Source: Hoplostethus atlanticus
Lineage: Eukaryota; Chordata; Actinopteri; Trachichthyiformes; Trachichthyidae
Assembly: GCA_034670405.1 (NCBI GenBank)
Contig: JAXDDX010000049.1
Span: 2,108,001 to 2,172,000 of the forward strand
Direction: 5' to 3'
Length of the DNA stretch: 64,000 nt
A program made the translations under genes and the position numbers. Positions 38,027-50,166 of this stretch are shown one piece after another (the stretch's first letter is position 1; each line of letters opens with the position of its first letter). Below the pieces are notes generated by a model that was given only the letters and a program-made list of their open reading frames with translations, had not been told where the DNA came from and made no database searches.

Positions 38027-38056
38027 TATGAGTGAGTGAGTGAGTAAGTGTATGTG
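37934..38056. repeat. compound (GT)n/(GA)n microsatellite
   Basis: Alternating blocks of GT and GA repeats, ending in GAGT repeats. It lies just upstream of the presumed herc1 first exon. Confidence 0.95.
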
Positions 38057-38080
38057 TGTAAGAATAAGTTGTTGATTAAA

Positions 38081-38329
38081 CTAATATCTTATAGTTTTTA
38101 TCTCAATGTAATGATACCAAAGATGGCTGACAGACGCCTCAAATTCTTCATTGGTACTCTTCATATTCTTCTTTGAACCCTCAGCGTTCCCGGCTGCCCC
38201 TCCACCCAGTAAAAAACCCTTCACTACAGAAACTACAACATTAGTATACATTGTTTCAGGAACAAAAGGCTTACCACAGAAATTCCTAAAGATGGACACT
38301 CTTTGCCCTAATTCCTCCACTTCCTGCAA
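38081..38329 (-). other. unrecognised open frame, possible exon or remnant
   Basis: An 82-codon minus frame with non-random composition (FCGKPFVPETMYTNVVVSVV, GFLLGGGAAGNAEGSKKN). I do not recognise it. It lies about 150 bases from the P2X7-like fragment on the same strand, and the two could be parts of one decayed gene or transposon-borne gene. No convincing splice pair joins them. Confidence 0.2.
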
Positions 38330-38466
38330 AACTGGTTGAGAAACAAGTCAGAATAGGTCTTGGTATGCATTTCAGGAAACTAACTTGCTGTGTCAGTGTG
38401 TTATAAAGGTTGGTCAAATGTAGTGAGGAAACAGATGATAGAATTGCCACCCTCCAACCTGAACCC

Positions 38467-38695
38467 TCAGCATGGCCTGTGAACTGAGCCCTCTACCTCT
38501 TTACCCATCACTCCATCCTCCTCTAGGCAGTACAGGGAGAACGATGGTCCTCGGCTGAGGCACAGGGCTGGCTGGTTCTTGGCCAGAGCATTTCCTCTCC
38601 AAGTCTGTGGGCATGTCCCTGCAATTTCCACACACACACCATGGCACGTGTGGCATTGCTGCAGATGGAGGCACAGCATGCCGACGCTGCATCAA
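38467..38695 (-). pseudogene. P2X7-like cysteine-rich domain fragment
   Basis: The minus frame reads PWCVCGNCRDMPTDLERKC, which resembles the WCxCGxCxxMPTxxExxCC core of the cytoplasmic cysteine-rich domain of P2X7 receptors and of many fish proteins that carry this domain alone. The usual second cysteine of the CC pair is replaced by serine (KCSGQ), and no adjoining exon or receptor body is visible. It could be one exon of an unseen gene, but the isolation and short length favour a remnant. Confidence 0.45.
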
Positions 38696-39365
38696 CAGGG
38701 CATCAAAAGGCCCTGGTTACATTACATTTTTGAAAGCTAGCTAGCAGGCTTGCTAGCAAACTGTTAATAGCGATATAAGGATTTAGGTAACTCGGCATTC
38801 CGAACAGATGGCAGTAAACTTGTCAACGTTAGCAAATTGAATACTACTACACCATAAATATATGTAAGCTAATCATGCCATCAAGAAAAAAAAAAATGCT
38901 TAAAATTCGACCTCGTCATTTTACCTGACAGCTTTCACTTAGAAAGTGAAGAAAAACAGGTTAGACATGCAGTAATCAGTAATATTATTACTTTCCTCGG
39001 TAACAAGTAGTGTAATAAATTACAATAACAACTATAACAAATAGTAAAACTAATTACTTCTCCCAGGGAGTAATAAGTGAAATAGTAATATTACTTTTGA
39101 AATTAGTAAAGTTTTTCAGTAACAAGCCCAACACTGGTAGTCAGCTGTGCTTGTGCACACTGATGATGATGATGGTAAATTTTTTTAATCTTTGCTTTGC
39201 ATCGTCTAAAATAATGAAGGCTGTTTAATTTTCTACGAAGAGTGAGTGCTTGGAATGCTTTGGACATACATTTCTCCATATGAACTGCCCTGCTTCCCAA
39301 AGAGCACCTCTCGACCCTACAAGTTCAAGCCAAAACAGCATTCCTTCATTCCTGCTTGCACTCAT

Positions 39366-39478
39366 GTCATTGTTACATTACAGTCATTTAGTAGACGCTT
39401 TCATCCAAAGCAATTTACAAAGGTGATAGTTTACAGTATGTGGGGATCGAACCCACAACCCTGAGACTGAGCTGTCCG
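39366..39478 (-). repeat. tRNA-derived SINE fragment
   Basis: On the minus strand there is a good RNA polymerase III B-box (GGTTCGATCCC) at about 39,443-39,453, followed by TTGGATGAAAGCGTCTACTA, a tail shared by very common tRNA-derived SINEs of fish. The A-box head is truncated or degraded. Confidence 0.65.
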
Positions 39479-39518
39479 GGCCTGGACAAATCAAATATAA
39501 GGCTAATTTTACCATTAA

Positions 39519-39830
39519 AGGCAAGGCAAGTTTATTTGTATAGGATCTTTCATACATAAGGCAGTTCAAAGTGCTTTACATGACACATTAAAAGACATTT
39601 AAAACAAGAACACTTATAAAGACATTTAAAAAAAATAAAATCACAGTGAATAAAAGGAATACGGAATAAAAGTCATAGTGCAAGTTTACAGTTCAGCAGA
39701 AAGTGGTGGTGAACAGAAACGTGTTTGTTCCAGCTATTTGTTGCATAGTAACTAAACGCTGCTTCACCCAAAATGAAAGTAGAGTACAGCTCTGAATTAC
39801 TGGGCTGAAATCTCACTGGAGAAACAACAC
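39519..39830. repeat. teleost interspersed repeat (AAGGCAAGGCAAGTTTATTT type)
   Basis: Begins GGCAAGGCAAGTTTATTTGT, continues with CAGTTCAAAGTGCTTTACAT, then an A-rich stretch. This opening is widely dispersed in fish genomes. Similar wording (AAAGTGCTGTAAAATAAAAG, then a degenerate tail) occurs near 43,344-43,800, suggesting a second, older copy. I do not assign a class. Confidence 0.5.
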
Positions 39831-41206
39831 ACCAAGAAGTTTCAACTTTTTAAGCCTAAAAAAATTTTATCCAATGACTTTCAAGGCCATGAGTATAGGT
39901 AATCAAATTTGAGATAATTTAAGCTTTTTTCAGGACTTGCAGATACCCTTAGCAAGATTTGTCGTAAACCGGTTTTGAAAAATAAAGTAATTGACAGAAA
40001 AGTTGTTAAATCTAGTAACAATGTCACCAAGTTGGTAACAGTTCATGTCAGAAATGCCATCTACGCATCCAATCAGGCGAAGTCTGATGCTTAGCGAATT
40101 ACTGAGTAGTGCTATTAAAGTGTGCCCTCTGCTGGTCGGATTGTGCCAAAAGACAAATGATTCAAAGTCAATTTTTTCAAGTTTGTTTTACTGTTTGTGT
40201 TTTTTTTCTAGTTGGCACGAAAAGAAAAGGCTTTGTTGGTCACCAACCAGTTTTATAGTGGGTATTGAGGTGAATGTGCTAGGCTACGTGCTTTAGATGG
40301 GAATCTATGTGTCGCTTGTAGTCTGCTTATTTCCTTTTTGTTTATTTGTGTTTTGCTTGTCTTTGTGTATCTACCCTGCAAACTGCAGAATCATGTAGCC
40401 TACTATTCTCAGTGATGTTGTGGTAAATAAAAGTTGGGTAAACAATGACCTCTAGTAAGTCTCTGATCTCTGATTATTATAAGGCAGACAACCACCTATA
40501 TAAACAAAAATCTATACTTCCAGAGAAAAACATTAATTTATGCTTTTACCTTAAACACCCTATCTTCATATAGCCTAATTTGCTATTTTCTTTTAACTAT
40601 CCTACTATAATTTTACCTCACAAAGGTTTGAGTTAGATTAAAAAGGTGGGTAAACTCTATTCCACAAATAAAAAGGTAAGAACATTGAGTTTATGCAGAT
40701 TTACACTCCTCTATATCGCTGGGTATTCTATTGCAACATATTTGACAATATTATTTAATGTCCCATTCATAGAAATAAGATTGCGCGCGCCTGCTACTGT
40801 GCAAACCGTTCAGCCAAACATTAAATGTATTGATGCAAACTGGAGTTGTAGCTCTTTAGCGCTCACACGAAAAACAGACCAAAGATAACTTATGACATCA
40901 GGTCACACGAATTTCAATTCCTGGATGGCGGTGCAGTGTTAATCCCACTTCCACGCCGGATTTCTAAAAAAGGGGCTTGCTGGCAAAGGGACGACAACAC
41001 CGGATTGAGGAAATTGACGAGGGCAAACTATGTGCAAAACAAAGTTGTTCAATGCTGATAACCATACAACCTGATGAACCATAGGTCACTCCACTCAAGT
41101 CGCCCAGAGGTGGTCCAGCTCTCTGTCCAGAGAAAACATCTTTCCGAGATCGTTCATCCAAAAGGCAGCAGCCTTTCAGACGTCCTCCGATTCCCTACAT
41201 CCAACG

Positions 41207-42524
41207 ATGTCTTTTCTCCTTTTCACAGTGTTGTCTTCAATTATTGTGCGAGATGTTGAGGCGTGGGGCGCCAATGTCAAGTACGCAGTGAACTGCCCCG
41301 AGAGATGTAACACGGAGCTGTGTGGGACACAACGGTGTAGACGGACCGTCCTGGATGATTGCGGCTGTTGCCAGGTCTGTGCAGCCGGTAGAGGGGAACA
41401 CTGCTACCGCACAGTGTCGGGGATGCATGGGGTGAAGTGCGGACCAGGATTATTCTGTGAGTTCTACAAGGATGAGGACGATTATGGAGACGAATATGGC
41501 ATTTGCAAAGGTATATTGACTCACCGTGACGCACCTGCTGCACATTAAAGAAAAATAAAATCAAAATCTAGTCGCCTAATATGCTATGCCAGCATGCTAA
41601 GTATTTGCTATGTTTTGACCAGAGTGAATATCTGCTGCATCAAATCCAATATTACGTGATGTAAATGTTATCTTTTATATGTCTAGTATTTGTCGAATTC
41701 TAACAATAGCATCATTATAATGACATTAGCCCATGGCTATAGGCCTATACCACGTGCTGACCTGGATGCAGGCTTGTTTAAGTATGATATGGATATTTAC
41801 ATTTAAGTCCACATTGTCTGACGCTCAGAGTACATACCTTTGAAACATTGCTACTGTAGCTGTCCAAGTGTGGTTTTTTTGTCATTGGCCTATTTCACTT
41901 GAGCAGTGGTTATGTTAACTGTGGGCATGGTTCTATCACACTCAAAATCCCCTGTATCAGCTTCAATTAGATACACCAACCGCTTACACCATTGTTCTGT
42001 GAAACAAAGTAGCCTATATCTGTTCTGTCTTTACAGATTGTATGTATGGAACCTATGGGATTGAGTGCCGTAAGACATGCAACTGCAAAGGAGGCATCTG
42101 TGACAGAGAGACAGGGGTTTGTCTCACCTTCAAATTCTTTGCCAAAGTCCCCAGCAAGCTCAACACTCAACCTCAAGCAGGTAATTCAGTAAAGTTAACT
42201 AATAAATCAAATACCTCATACATTCATACATCTTTAAAAAATGTGTTTATATTATTTGTGACTCTGGGGCTAAAGGCTCTGAATGTTTTGTTTTTTTTAC
42301 CAACTAGAGTGGTATGTTTGTGAAAGACGTGTACAGTTTATACCTCAGATGGCACACCTGTATTAAATGATGAAAAGGTTTTCTTCCCTAGCTTGAGAAA
42401 CTCATGAACTTTTTCATTTGTATTTTCAGGGGGAGAGGTCGGCTCAGGAGAAGTCAGCAATAGCCAAAACACAGAGCAATACACGGACAGATCCACTGCT
42501 ACAAAGTGGCTCAACCCTCGCTGA
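41207..42524 (+). CDS. esm1: ESM1 (endocan), secreted dermatan-sulfate proteoglycan, complete
   Basis: Three exons: 41,207-41,510, 42,037-42,180 and 42,430-42,524, with GT/AG junctions in phase, giving 180 residues (human about 184). Residues 1-19 form a signal peptide with cleavage likely after DVEA. The mature protein begins WGANVKYAVNCPERC and contains an IGFBP-type cysteine-rich N-terminus with RRTVLDDCGCCQVCAAGRG and CYRTVSGMHGVKCGPGLFC. Exon 2 adds the second cysteine-rich segment (DCMYGTYGIECRKTCNCKGG). Exon 3 encodes GSGEVSNS, where the SG flanked by acidic residues is the likely glycosaminoglycan attachment serine, and ends KWLNPR, the same end as the human protein. ESM1 is an endothelial secreted proteoglycan linked to VEGF signalling. 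The gene is divergent from herc1. Confidence 0.96.
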
Positions 42525-44239
42525 CAAGCATTGACAAGACTGAATCTATTCGGTGTAAATATAGCATAATATTAACTTATAAATGAAGGATATATTTTAT
42601 TATGTTAAAAGACCAAAACTTTTTTACAGCATTTTGAAGGTTTATTTGATTTCTTTGTTCTGATGAAATAAGCAGAGTTTGTCAAGTAAAATGCAAATAC
42701 TCTTCAAATTCACCTTTTTTAGAGCAAATTATTTAAATTGATCTTGTGGTCTGCAACCATTACCCATCTTAGCTAGCAACGCAGACATGAATCTCATTTA
42801 GTGTGCCTTTATACTTGTTTGTTGAGGAAATAACAGTTAAAACAAATTTCACAATTGAAGACCATGCATTTTTATATGGTTTACAAATGGGATGCAGCGA
42901 TATTTTTCACGCATCAAACCATTTCATTGCACTAAATCTTTTGAGGTTCTCTTGAATGATCTTTTATTTATATAACTGAAATACTGGCATGGAAAAGGTC
43001 ATGTATATTACACCAGCCAATGTAAAGGATGCTCTTACAATTAAACCAAAGTTATCATTGAAAGAACAACTTTGATTGTAGTGGTTTGCCTTTATTGTAT
43101 AATTTGTCTGTTTATTGACTTAATTAACAATGCTTGTTTCAAGTAATCACATTAACTACACAACATTAACAACAATTTGGTTTATTATTATATTACGATA
43201 ATTACAGGCTAGGCAGTAGTAAATTGATATGCATTGAATTTTCTTGCACAACTGTCATTCAACGTAATCATTTGATCTCACTCACATACACCTACATGAG
43301 TAACCACACAACAGCAACAACATCAATAATAATAATACAATCAAAGTGCTGTAAAATAAAAGATAAATAACAGTCAGTTATAATAAAGGGAAGTCAAACA
43401 ATACTAAAAAAATACTATGGCATAATGAGAGCATTTACAAATGATCAGTTATGAAAAAAGTTTCTAAATATGAGTTTTCAGTTTTGTCAGAGATACAGAG
43501 ATAACTAATTATTTTTCTTCAGGGATATTGAAAGTGTAGGTACCTTAATGACAAATGCTTCATCAACATTTGTCTTTAATCTGGACTTTAGTACAGTCAT
43601 AAGACCTCTTTCTGCATATCAAACCCAATGCTTCTGTACACAGGGAGTAAAATCTCCATGATATAAGCTGCAAACATTTTATTGCTTTTAAAGTAATCAA
43701 TAAAATCTTAAAATCAGTTTAAAATTGTAAGGTAGCTAAAATGGGAGTAATATGATCTTTCCTCTTAGTTCTATTTAACAGCCTTGATTCTGCATTCTGA
43801 ACTAGTTGCAGACAAGAAAGAGCATTGTTGTTGAGGCAAGAATACAGAGTTACAGTCAGTCAGTATGAGTCAGTAATAGTCAGTATGAGATGAAAGGTCA
43901 CAAATAGAAATTACCTTATTTTAGAGAGATCTCTTAACTGGTAGAAACAAGACTGAACAGCTTTTTGGACTTCAAACCACAAAATGACTCCCACATTTTT
44001 GGTAACAAGTTTCCTATTAATTTCTAGGTTGCCAAGATTATTATGAGTTTTTCCATTTGACAGGAAAAATATGGCAAGCCAAGATTTGTCATAACTTGAA
44101 GACTTCATCATATATCTAGACTTTCTGTAAACAAATCTGAACACAGCTGATTAAAAATGTCAAATGTCTTTGTCGTGGCAGAGTTATTTATATGGGGTGG
44201 TATGTGATAAGCTGTTGGTAGCAGAAAAATAAGAAATGT
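42525..44239. other. esm1 3' flank and repeat-like intergenic sequence
   Basis: AT-rich. The esm1 3' untranslated region must start here; AATAAA occurs at 43,355-43,360 but within repeat-like sequence, so the polyadenylation site is not determined. From about 43,340 to 43,870 the text resembles an old copy of the 39,519-39,830 repeat family. Confidence 0.5.
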
Positions 44240-45345
44240 TAAAAGTTACCAGAGAAAAATAAATTCTTTGGGATAGGATCATATAATGGATCTAGTATCT
44301 TTGGAAACTCTGAGGGGGATCTCTGACCTGGGATATCTGGATCTGAAGTGAAGGGACCTGGTAACTTTAGAACTGGTGTGTGGGCTGGACTAAATATTTC
44401 TGGGCACATGATGGAAGAATCTGACATCTCTGGATGCATATCGTGGAGACACCTGACAGCTCTGAAAATAGGGTGGGTGACCTGGCAACTCTAGTAATTA
44501 GGTGGAAGAATGTGGGAACTCTGAATAAGGAGAGGAGAAGGAAACCTTGCTTCTATGAAGAAAAGGAGGGGACACTGACATGGGAGGAGAGTGGAGGGAC
44601 ATCCAGGTATTTCTTTGTAGGAGGTGGGAAAAGGCCCTCATCTCTCTGTGAGGGATATAAAAATGCTGCTTTTTTAGGAGAAGTCTGTAGAGGGGTCCTG
44701 GTTTGCAGGTCCTGGTCCTAACTCTGAATCTCTGGGACTTCCAATGCCTTGGAAAAGAGTTTAGCACCCGTTTCCTTCAGGCACATTAAGAATAAGTGCA
44801 TGTGTTTGCATAATAATTTTTTGCTGCCCATGATGATATGAAGAGGAACATCCAAACATGGAAGCAAAGTGGAGATAATAATTCCAAGCAAAAGGATTGA
44901 AACGGTGATTCAAAGCACATTGGCCTGCATTGCAGGGGCCACAAGGTGCTGTTCAAAGGTACAAAGTGGAGAGCAGAGGAAGGAGTTATTGGGGTAGAAA
45001 GGAGTAGTGGAAGGACAGACATTATCACTGGTTGGAGGAGATTTGCAGTGTGATTCTTCAGTGAGTGCAGATGTAGGGAGAGGCTCTTCAAAAGCAGGAT
45101 CAGTTGTACTGAATATATTTTCTTTTAATACCCCTCTTCATCTCGTTCTTGACAGCAGCAAGCTTGGCTTCCCCATTACATGCTTCAAGTAGGTAATCAT
45201 TGCTATGATGTAAGTCTCTCTACTCTTCTCTCAACCCCTCTACGGAGAAGTTGGCAGAACCGGTGTGAATCTTTTTCCTTAGAGAGGGAACTGGATTTCT
45301 TCATTGTCTAAGTCGAACTCTGGCAAGTGAGTGGCATCCCATGAT
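44240..45345 (-). pseudogene. unrecognised proline/serine-rich coding remnant
   Basis: Several minus-strand frames over 1.1 kb have protein-like character but are broken by stops. One at 44,239-44,439 reads KLPGPFTSDPDIPGQRSPSE; another at 44,786-45,091 is leucine/proline rich; near 45,270-45,345 there is SWDATHLPEFDLDNEEIQ. On the plus strand the first part shows a loose repeat of TGACANCTCTGGA-like phrases. No family is recognised. It may be a decayed lineage-specific gene or an untranslated region. Confidence 0.2.
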
Positions 45346-47412
45346 TCACTGTGGAAATGGAAACTAGAAAAAATATTAGTTACCTTGGGAAAGGATGGGA
45401 TTGTATCCTGAGTTGCATCCTCATTTTTAACAATAGTGGGCATAGAAGGAATAACCTTGTCAGACGTTTTAACTCAGGCTTTAAGTTTATAGAAGTCCTC
45501 AACAAAAGGTTTACATTTGATCCTTTACCTTGGACCAATAACTATAATTGAAATACAGAACAAGTTATGCAAGAAATGTGTATTCTACTCAAGTGACATC
45601 ATATTGTATTACAACAAACATAGTAATCATAGGTAGGCATTTAAGAGTCTAGATAAGAAAATAATACATTCAACATCTTAATATTGCCATTCTTCAGCAT
45701 ATAATCTGCAGAGTCTCTGGATGTTTTCTCTGTGATATATTATGTCGGTTTATGGTACATTCTGGGCATGTACTGCTCTAAATCACCAGGATATATTCTG
45801 CTCAAAATCTTCAGGACGAACAAAGGAACAAGGGCATTGTTCTTGAGCTAAAGAAAATCCCACTGACGTTGTTTTCTTTGTTATACATTTGAAAAATGTT
45901 AAATAATGAGTGTCAAAACACAAGTCAAAATTAAATTAGTTCACGTTACAATTTAAAGAAACTTTGTAATAAATGTGTAAAATAATTGTAATAATTAAAT
46001 AAAATAACTGAAATAACAAAATAAAACATATTAATGTCTATGGACCTTCTTAGACTTCTTGAACTTTTCCTAATAACATTCCTGACTGAACATATCAATG
46101 ATAAGTGATCCTTGATAGGGGAAGATGTTCTTTGCTCTCCTTCACAACAAAACAATCCTCTACAATACCACACTACGCAGAGGTAGAATACTAAACATCC
46201 GGAAGTCAAAAACACGTTTGGTCACAACTGCAAAATAAGCCAGCTGTGGTTTAAAAACAGCTCTTATTGGCCTCACCTCTGACTGTTGCTGGTACACAAA
46301 TGTTTTCCAGTATTCAGCTTGTTTATTTCCTGTGCTTCCTGACACCTGTGAAAATGGCCCTACTTCCTGTTGTTGTTGTGTCTGCCCAGGACAGGAATCT
46401 AAAAGCCAGAACGTTTTCAAGTGACACACCAAAAGCCTGGATTATTTAAGTGAAACACAACTGGAAGACCTGACTTCTGGTCAGCAGATATATCAAGACA
46501 GCACATTTCCTATCCACTTTATCTCAATTCTTTCCTGAAACACAACTTCCAACACATAAACACAGACGAGTTAGGGGAGGAGGGGTGTTCACAGACTTTG
46601 CACACTAATCAACAACCAAGCTATCACAGAGACATCTTTAAAAATGTGGCAACTTGAATGGGCTTTGATATATGAAATATGCCTGAACAAATATGATCCT
46701 ATGAATAGTATATGTTTTTCTAACCCTAATCTCACTGAATGACAAATTGAGTCTGGTGGTAAGAAGGCAGGCCTAATAAACTCTATAAGCAGCAGCAGCA
46801 GCAGCATTCATACATCCCATGAATGCATGACATTTTGAATGTGAGGCTATTCTGTTGCCCTTTGAAAGCAACAGGTTTTTTTTTCTTACATTGACATTTG
46901 ATTATAATGTAGGATCAAGAGAGTGGTAAATTTAAATTGAAACCTGAGCATTAATGTATGGTGAAGTTCACTGCTGTCTTTTATCTATGACAAGCCTCCT
47001 CAAAGCTTCATGTGACCAGATCAAGACCTGATGTATCTCCTGATCCCAAAGACGAGGTGACATGCAGCGAAACAGACAGGTAGGACAATAGGAGAGCTTT
47101 CTGCGTATGAAGGCCGGGGTGTTGATAAGTGTTGCATGCATGTTCCTCTCATTCCCCTGAGAACCGACAGGCCGAGGTCTCGCAACCAAACAAAGGACCC
47201 TGGAAAATAACAGGAAGGTGTTGGTGAGAAATACCCTTTATCTGACTCCCTGAGCACGTCACTGCCGCCTCCACAGAAACAAAGGTGCGTGAACGAAGTA
47301 GTAAATAACACTGATTTACTGCAAATAGACGTTCTGGTATTTACAGTTGGGTCCTGCTTCAACAGGTTGTTTACTATGCTCTGGAATGGTCGCTTGATTA
47401 TTGAAGGCAACA
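45346..47412. other. intergenic, no gene recognised
   Basis: Short open frames on both strands show no family resemblance or splice support. Sequence quality and composition are ordinary up to the Polinton boundary. Confidence 0.6.
46793..46806. repeat. short (CAG)n run
   Basis: About five GCA/CAG units in intergenic sequence. Short and interrupted. Confidence 0.8.
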
Positions 47413-47418
47413 CACACG
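47413..47418. repeat. target-site duplication, left copy (CACACG)
   Basis: Six bases immediately before the terminal AG of the element. Identical to 63,076-63,081. Confidence 0.9.
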
Positions 47419-47850
47419 AGTAGTAATATATGTACCGCCTCCTGTCAAAAAAAGTTTGATGGATTGACCTTTGACCCCATTTGATTGATTGACAGCTTGT
47501 CAAAGGTGACAGTTTTGATTGACAGCTTGTCAGTATTTGACAGGTTTGATTGACAGCTTGTCTGACGTCCTTTTGATTGACAGTTTGTCAAAGTTGACAA
47601 TTTTGATTGGACGCCTGTCATTTAAAAATGGGTCAGTTTGAATGATCCCCCAGTGTTATGTGTCATGTTGTGACCTTTTTAAAATTATTTAATGATCCTA
47701 ATGTTGGGGTATTTCCGGGGGTTTGTGGGGGTTGGAAGCTTTCATTAAATTTGGGGTTTTTGGGAACCCTGAAAGGGGGGTTTTTGGCCCCCCGTGGGGC
47801 CTTGGGGTGTGTTTTTGGCCCGGGTGCTATGGGAAAGTGTTTTTGTTTTA
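47419..47850 (+). repeat. left terminal inverted repeat of the Polinton
   Basis: Bases 47,419-47,609 are an exact reverse complement of 62,885-63,075 (191 bp). From 47,610 homology to the right end continues to about 47,850 but with many substitutions that extend neighbouring base runs. The first part contains about five spaced copies of a TTTGATTGACAGCTTGTC-like unit. Confidence 0.92.
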
Positions 47851-50133
47851 TGATCCTATTGTTTCAAAAGGGTTATTTTCAAACGGGTAAGGTTGAAAAA
47901 GAAAAAGGAAAAAGAAAAAAAAAAAAAAGAGGCGGGTTTTTAAAAAAAAGGTTTAAATACGGGGGGAACCGGACTTTTTGGGGTCATCTTTTGGGAAAGG
48001 TCTTTTTTGGAAAGGGCAATCCACCCGTTTTGGGGCCCCCCTTTTCCAAACACCTCAAAAACCCCATCGGGGGATAACCCAGGGTGGGGTTTGTTTGACC
48101 CTTTCAGACCCCCGGACCCTGAGAAAAAGAAGATGATTTTTTTGGGGCCGGTGGTCGAAACCGTTTTGCCCCCGTCAGAAAAAAATAAAACCCCGGGCCC
48201 TTTTTAAATAGCAAAATGTTTCCGTGGGGTATGTTGCAACCCTTGTTTTTTCAACAAGAAAACTAGGGCAAGATGAGACAGAAGGGGTGATGGATATGAA
48301 GGAATGATGAGAAGATAAAAAAAATTTAAGCCATGGCGGGGGGGGGAGGGGGGACATGGGGAAAATCTGGGCCCGGGACCGAACCTAAACTTTCCCTCAG
48401 AAAGTGGAAGAATATATAAAGGGGGAATCGACGTTGATGAGCAAAAGGTCAAGCGAAAAACAAAATTTTGGGGGGCCCTTTTTTCAAGACTTGTCCCGCG
48501 TCTCCCTTTCAGAGGTGTAATTTTTTAAAGGCCATCATGCATATGTATCTAAAAAAGTTTTTTAATTTCAAAGCGGAAACCCAAGGGGTTTGGGGGTTGT
48601 AAAAAACCCAACCTGGGCCAAAAGAAGGGGCCTTACCTGTGTTTTGGGGAGACATGCCTTTTTTATTTTACGGGGAAAAAGGGTTTTGTGATAATATTTT
48701 ACAAAGTCTTTTTAGAAATTTTAATAAATTTTTAGGGGGCATCTAAAATATATATTCAACCCCTGAAAAATTTTGGTTTTTTTTTTTTTTGGGGCCCTGA
48801 AACGTGGCTGTCGAGTCAAGCAGGGGGGCATTGACAAGAAAAATGGTATTTTTTTTAAAAAAAAAAACTCATCACCCTGCCAATGAATTCTAACATCTTT
48901 GAAGTGTCCCAGGGTGGGTGGTGTCCTTTTGAGAATAAATTAAACCCGAAAAAGGGAATACGTGACTGTGAAAAAAAAATTTTTATTATTTTTTATTTTT
49001 TTTTATTTCAATAAATTTTTTGGGGTATCGATATTGTAAATAAGATTTGGGGTCTATGTATTTTTTGGTACTGTATTTTGGGTTTTATGAGCAAAAAAAA
49101 AAAATGTAAAAATAAAATGCCCTTTCCCAAAACTTTAATGATTTTTGGGACTCCCCATTCTCTTCTCTTTTGGGTTTTTAGGCATCACCAGGGATGCCAA
49201 AAATTTTTCCCGAAAAATTTATTATGGACCTTTTTGAAACCCCCGGGTATTTGGGGTTATTTCAAATTAAAAAAAAGGGGTTAAAAAAAATATCGGGGTT
49301 CACCCTTTAAAAAATTTAAAGGGGGAAAGGGTTTTTAAACAAGGGAAGGGGGCTTTACATTTTTTTTGCAGGTTCAAAAAAATTTTTTTAAAAATCGGGT
49401 TTTTAGTTACGGGTTAGAATGGACATTTTCAGGCGACTTGGTGGAAAAGGGCCCAGTACTAGTGCAACCGATGGGTTTGCGTTTATTTTGCCCCAATTTT
49501 CATGGGAGTCTTTTCAAAATCGCATGGGGGTTCGTTTTTCTTTTTTTTCCTTTTGGGGGAAAAAAATTTTGGGGCCCAAGGGGTTTTTGTAAAACATTTT
49601 AAACACAGGGAAACTTTGTCCCAAAGGAAATTTTACAAACAGTGGGAAAGGAATTTTTTTTAAAAAGGGTTCTTTCCCAAGGACTGATGGAAAGTTAATA
49701 TTAAGCATTTTCAATTTTAAACGGGCCCAAGGTGTTTTGGTGGAACGTTCAACAGGACTCAAAAAAAACTGTTGTGGAGATTTTTTAAACGGGGTTTAAA
49801 ATTCACATCGTTAGTGATAAACGGGGGCGGTTTGGTGGGGGAGCTCCAACAGATTATCTAGATCGTTTTAAAAGGGTTTAATCTAAATCAAGTAAATTTA
49901 AAGGGGAAAAATTTTGGAGAAAGTTGTTTGTTTAAACAACCTTAAAAAACAAACCCGGGGTTTTTTAAAAATTTAAAGTTTTTTTTGGGGGAAAAATTAA
50001 ATTTTTTAAAAACCCCTTTTGGCCCCCCCGTTTTTAAAAGGGAAGAAAGATTTTCAGGGTATTTTTTAAAAAGGGGGTTTTTGGAAACCGGAACCCCCGG
50101 GAAAAAAATTAAAAAAAAATTTTGGGAAAAAAC

Positions 50134-50166
<33 letters not shown>

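Noticed and set aside
39366-39478. A functional tRNA gene
   Set aside because: A B-box is present on the minus strand, but no A-box or cloverleaf is found and the sequence runs into a known SINE tail.
47470-47609. CRISPR-like regularly spaced repeats
   Set aside because: The repeats are imperfect, very short, part of an inverted transposon end, and in a vertebrate genome.
47658-48077. 139-codon plus frame as a Polinton gene
   Set aside because: It is the corrupted left terminal repeat read through; the clean right copy is non-coding and has no such frame.
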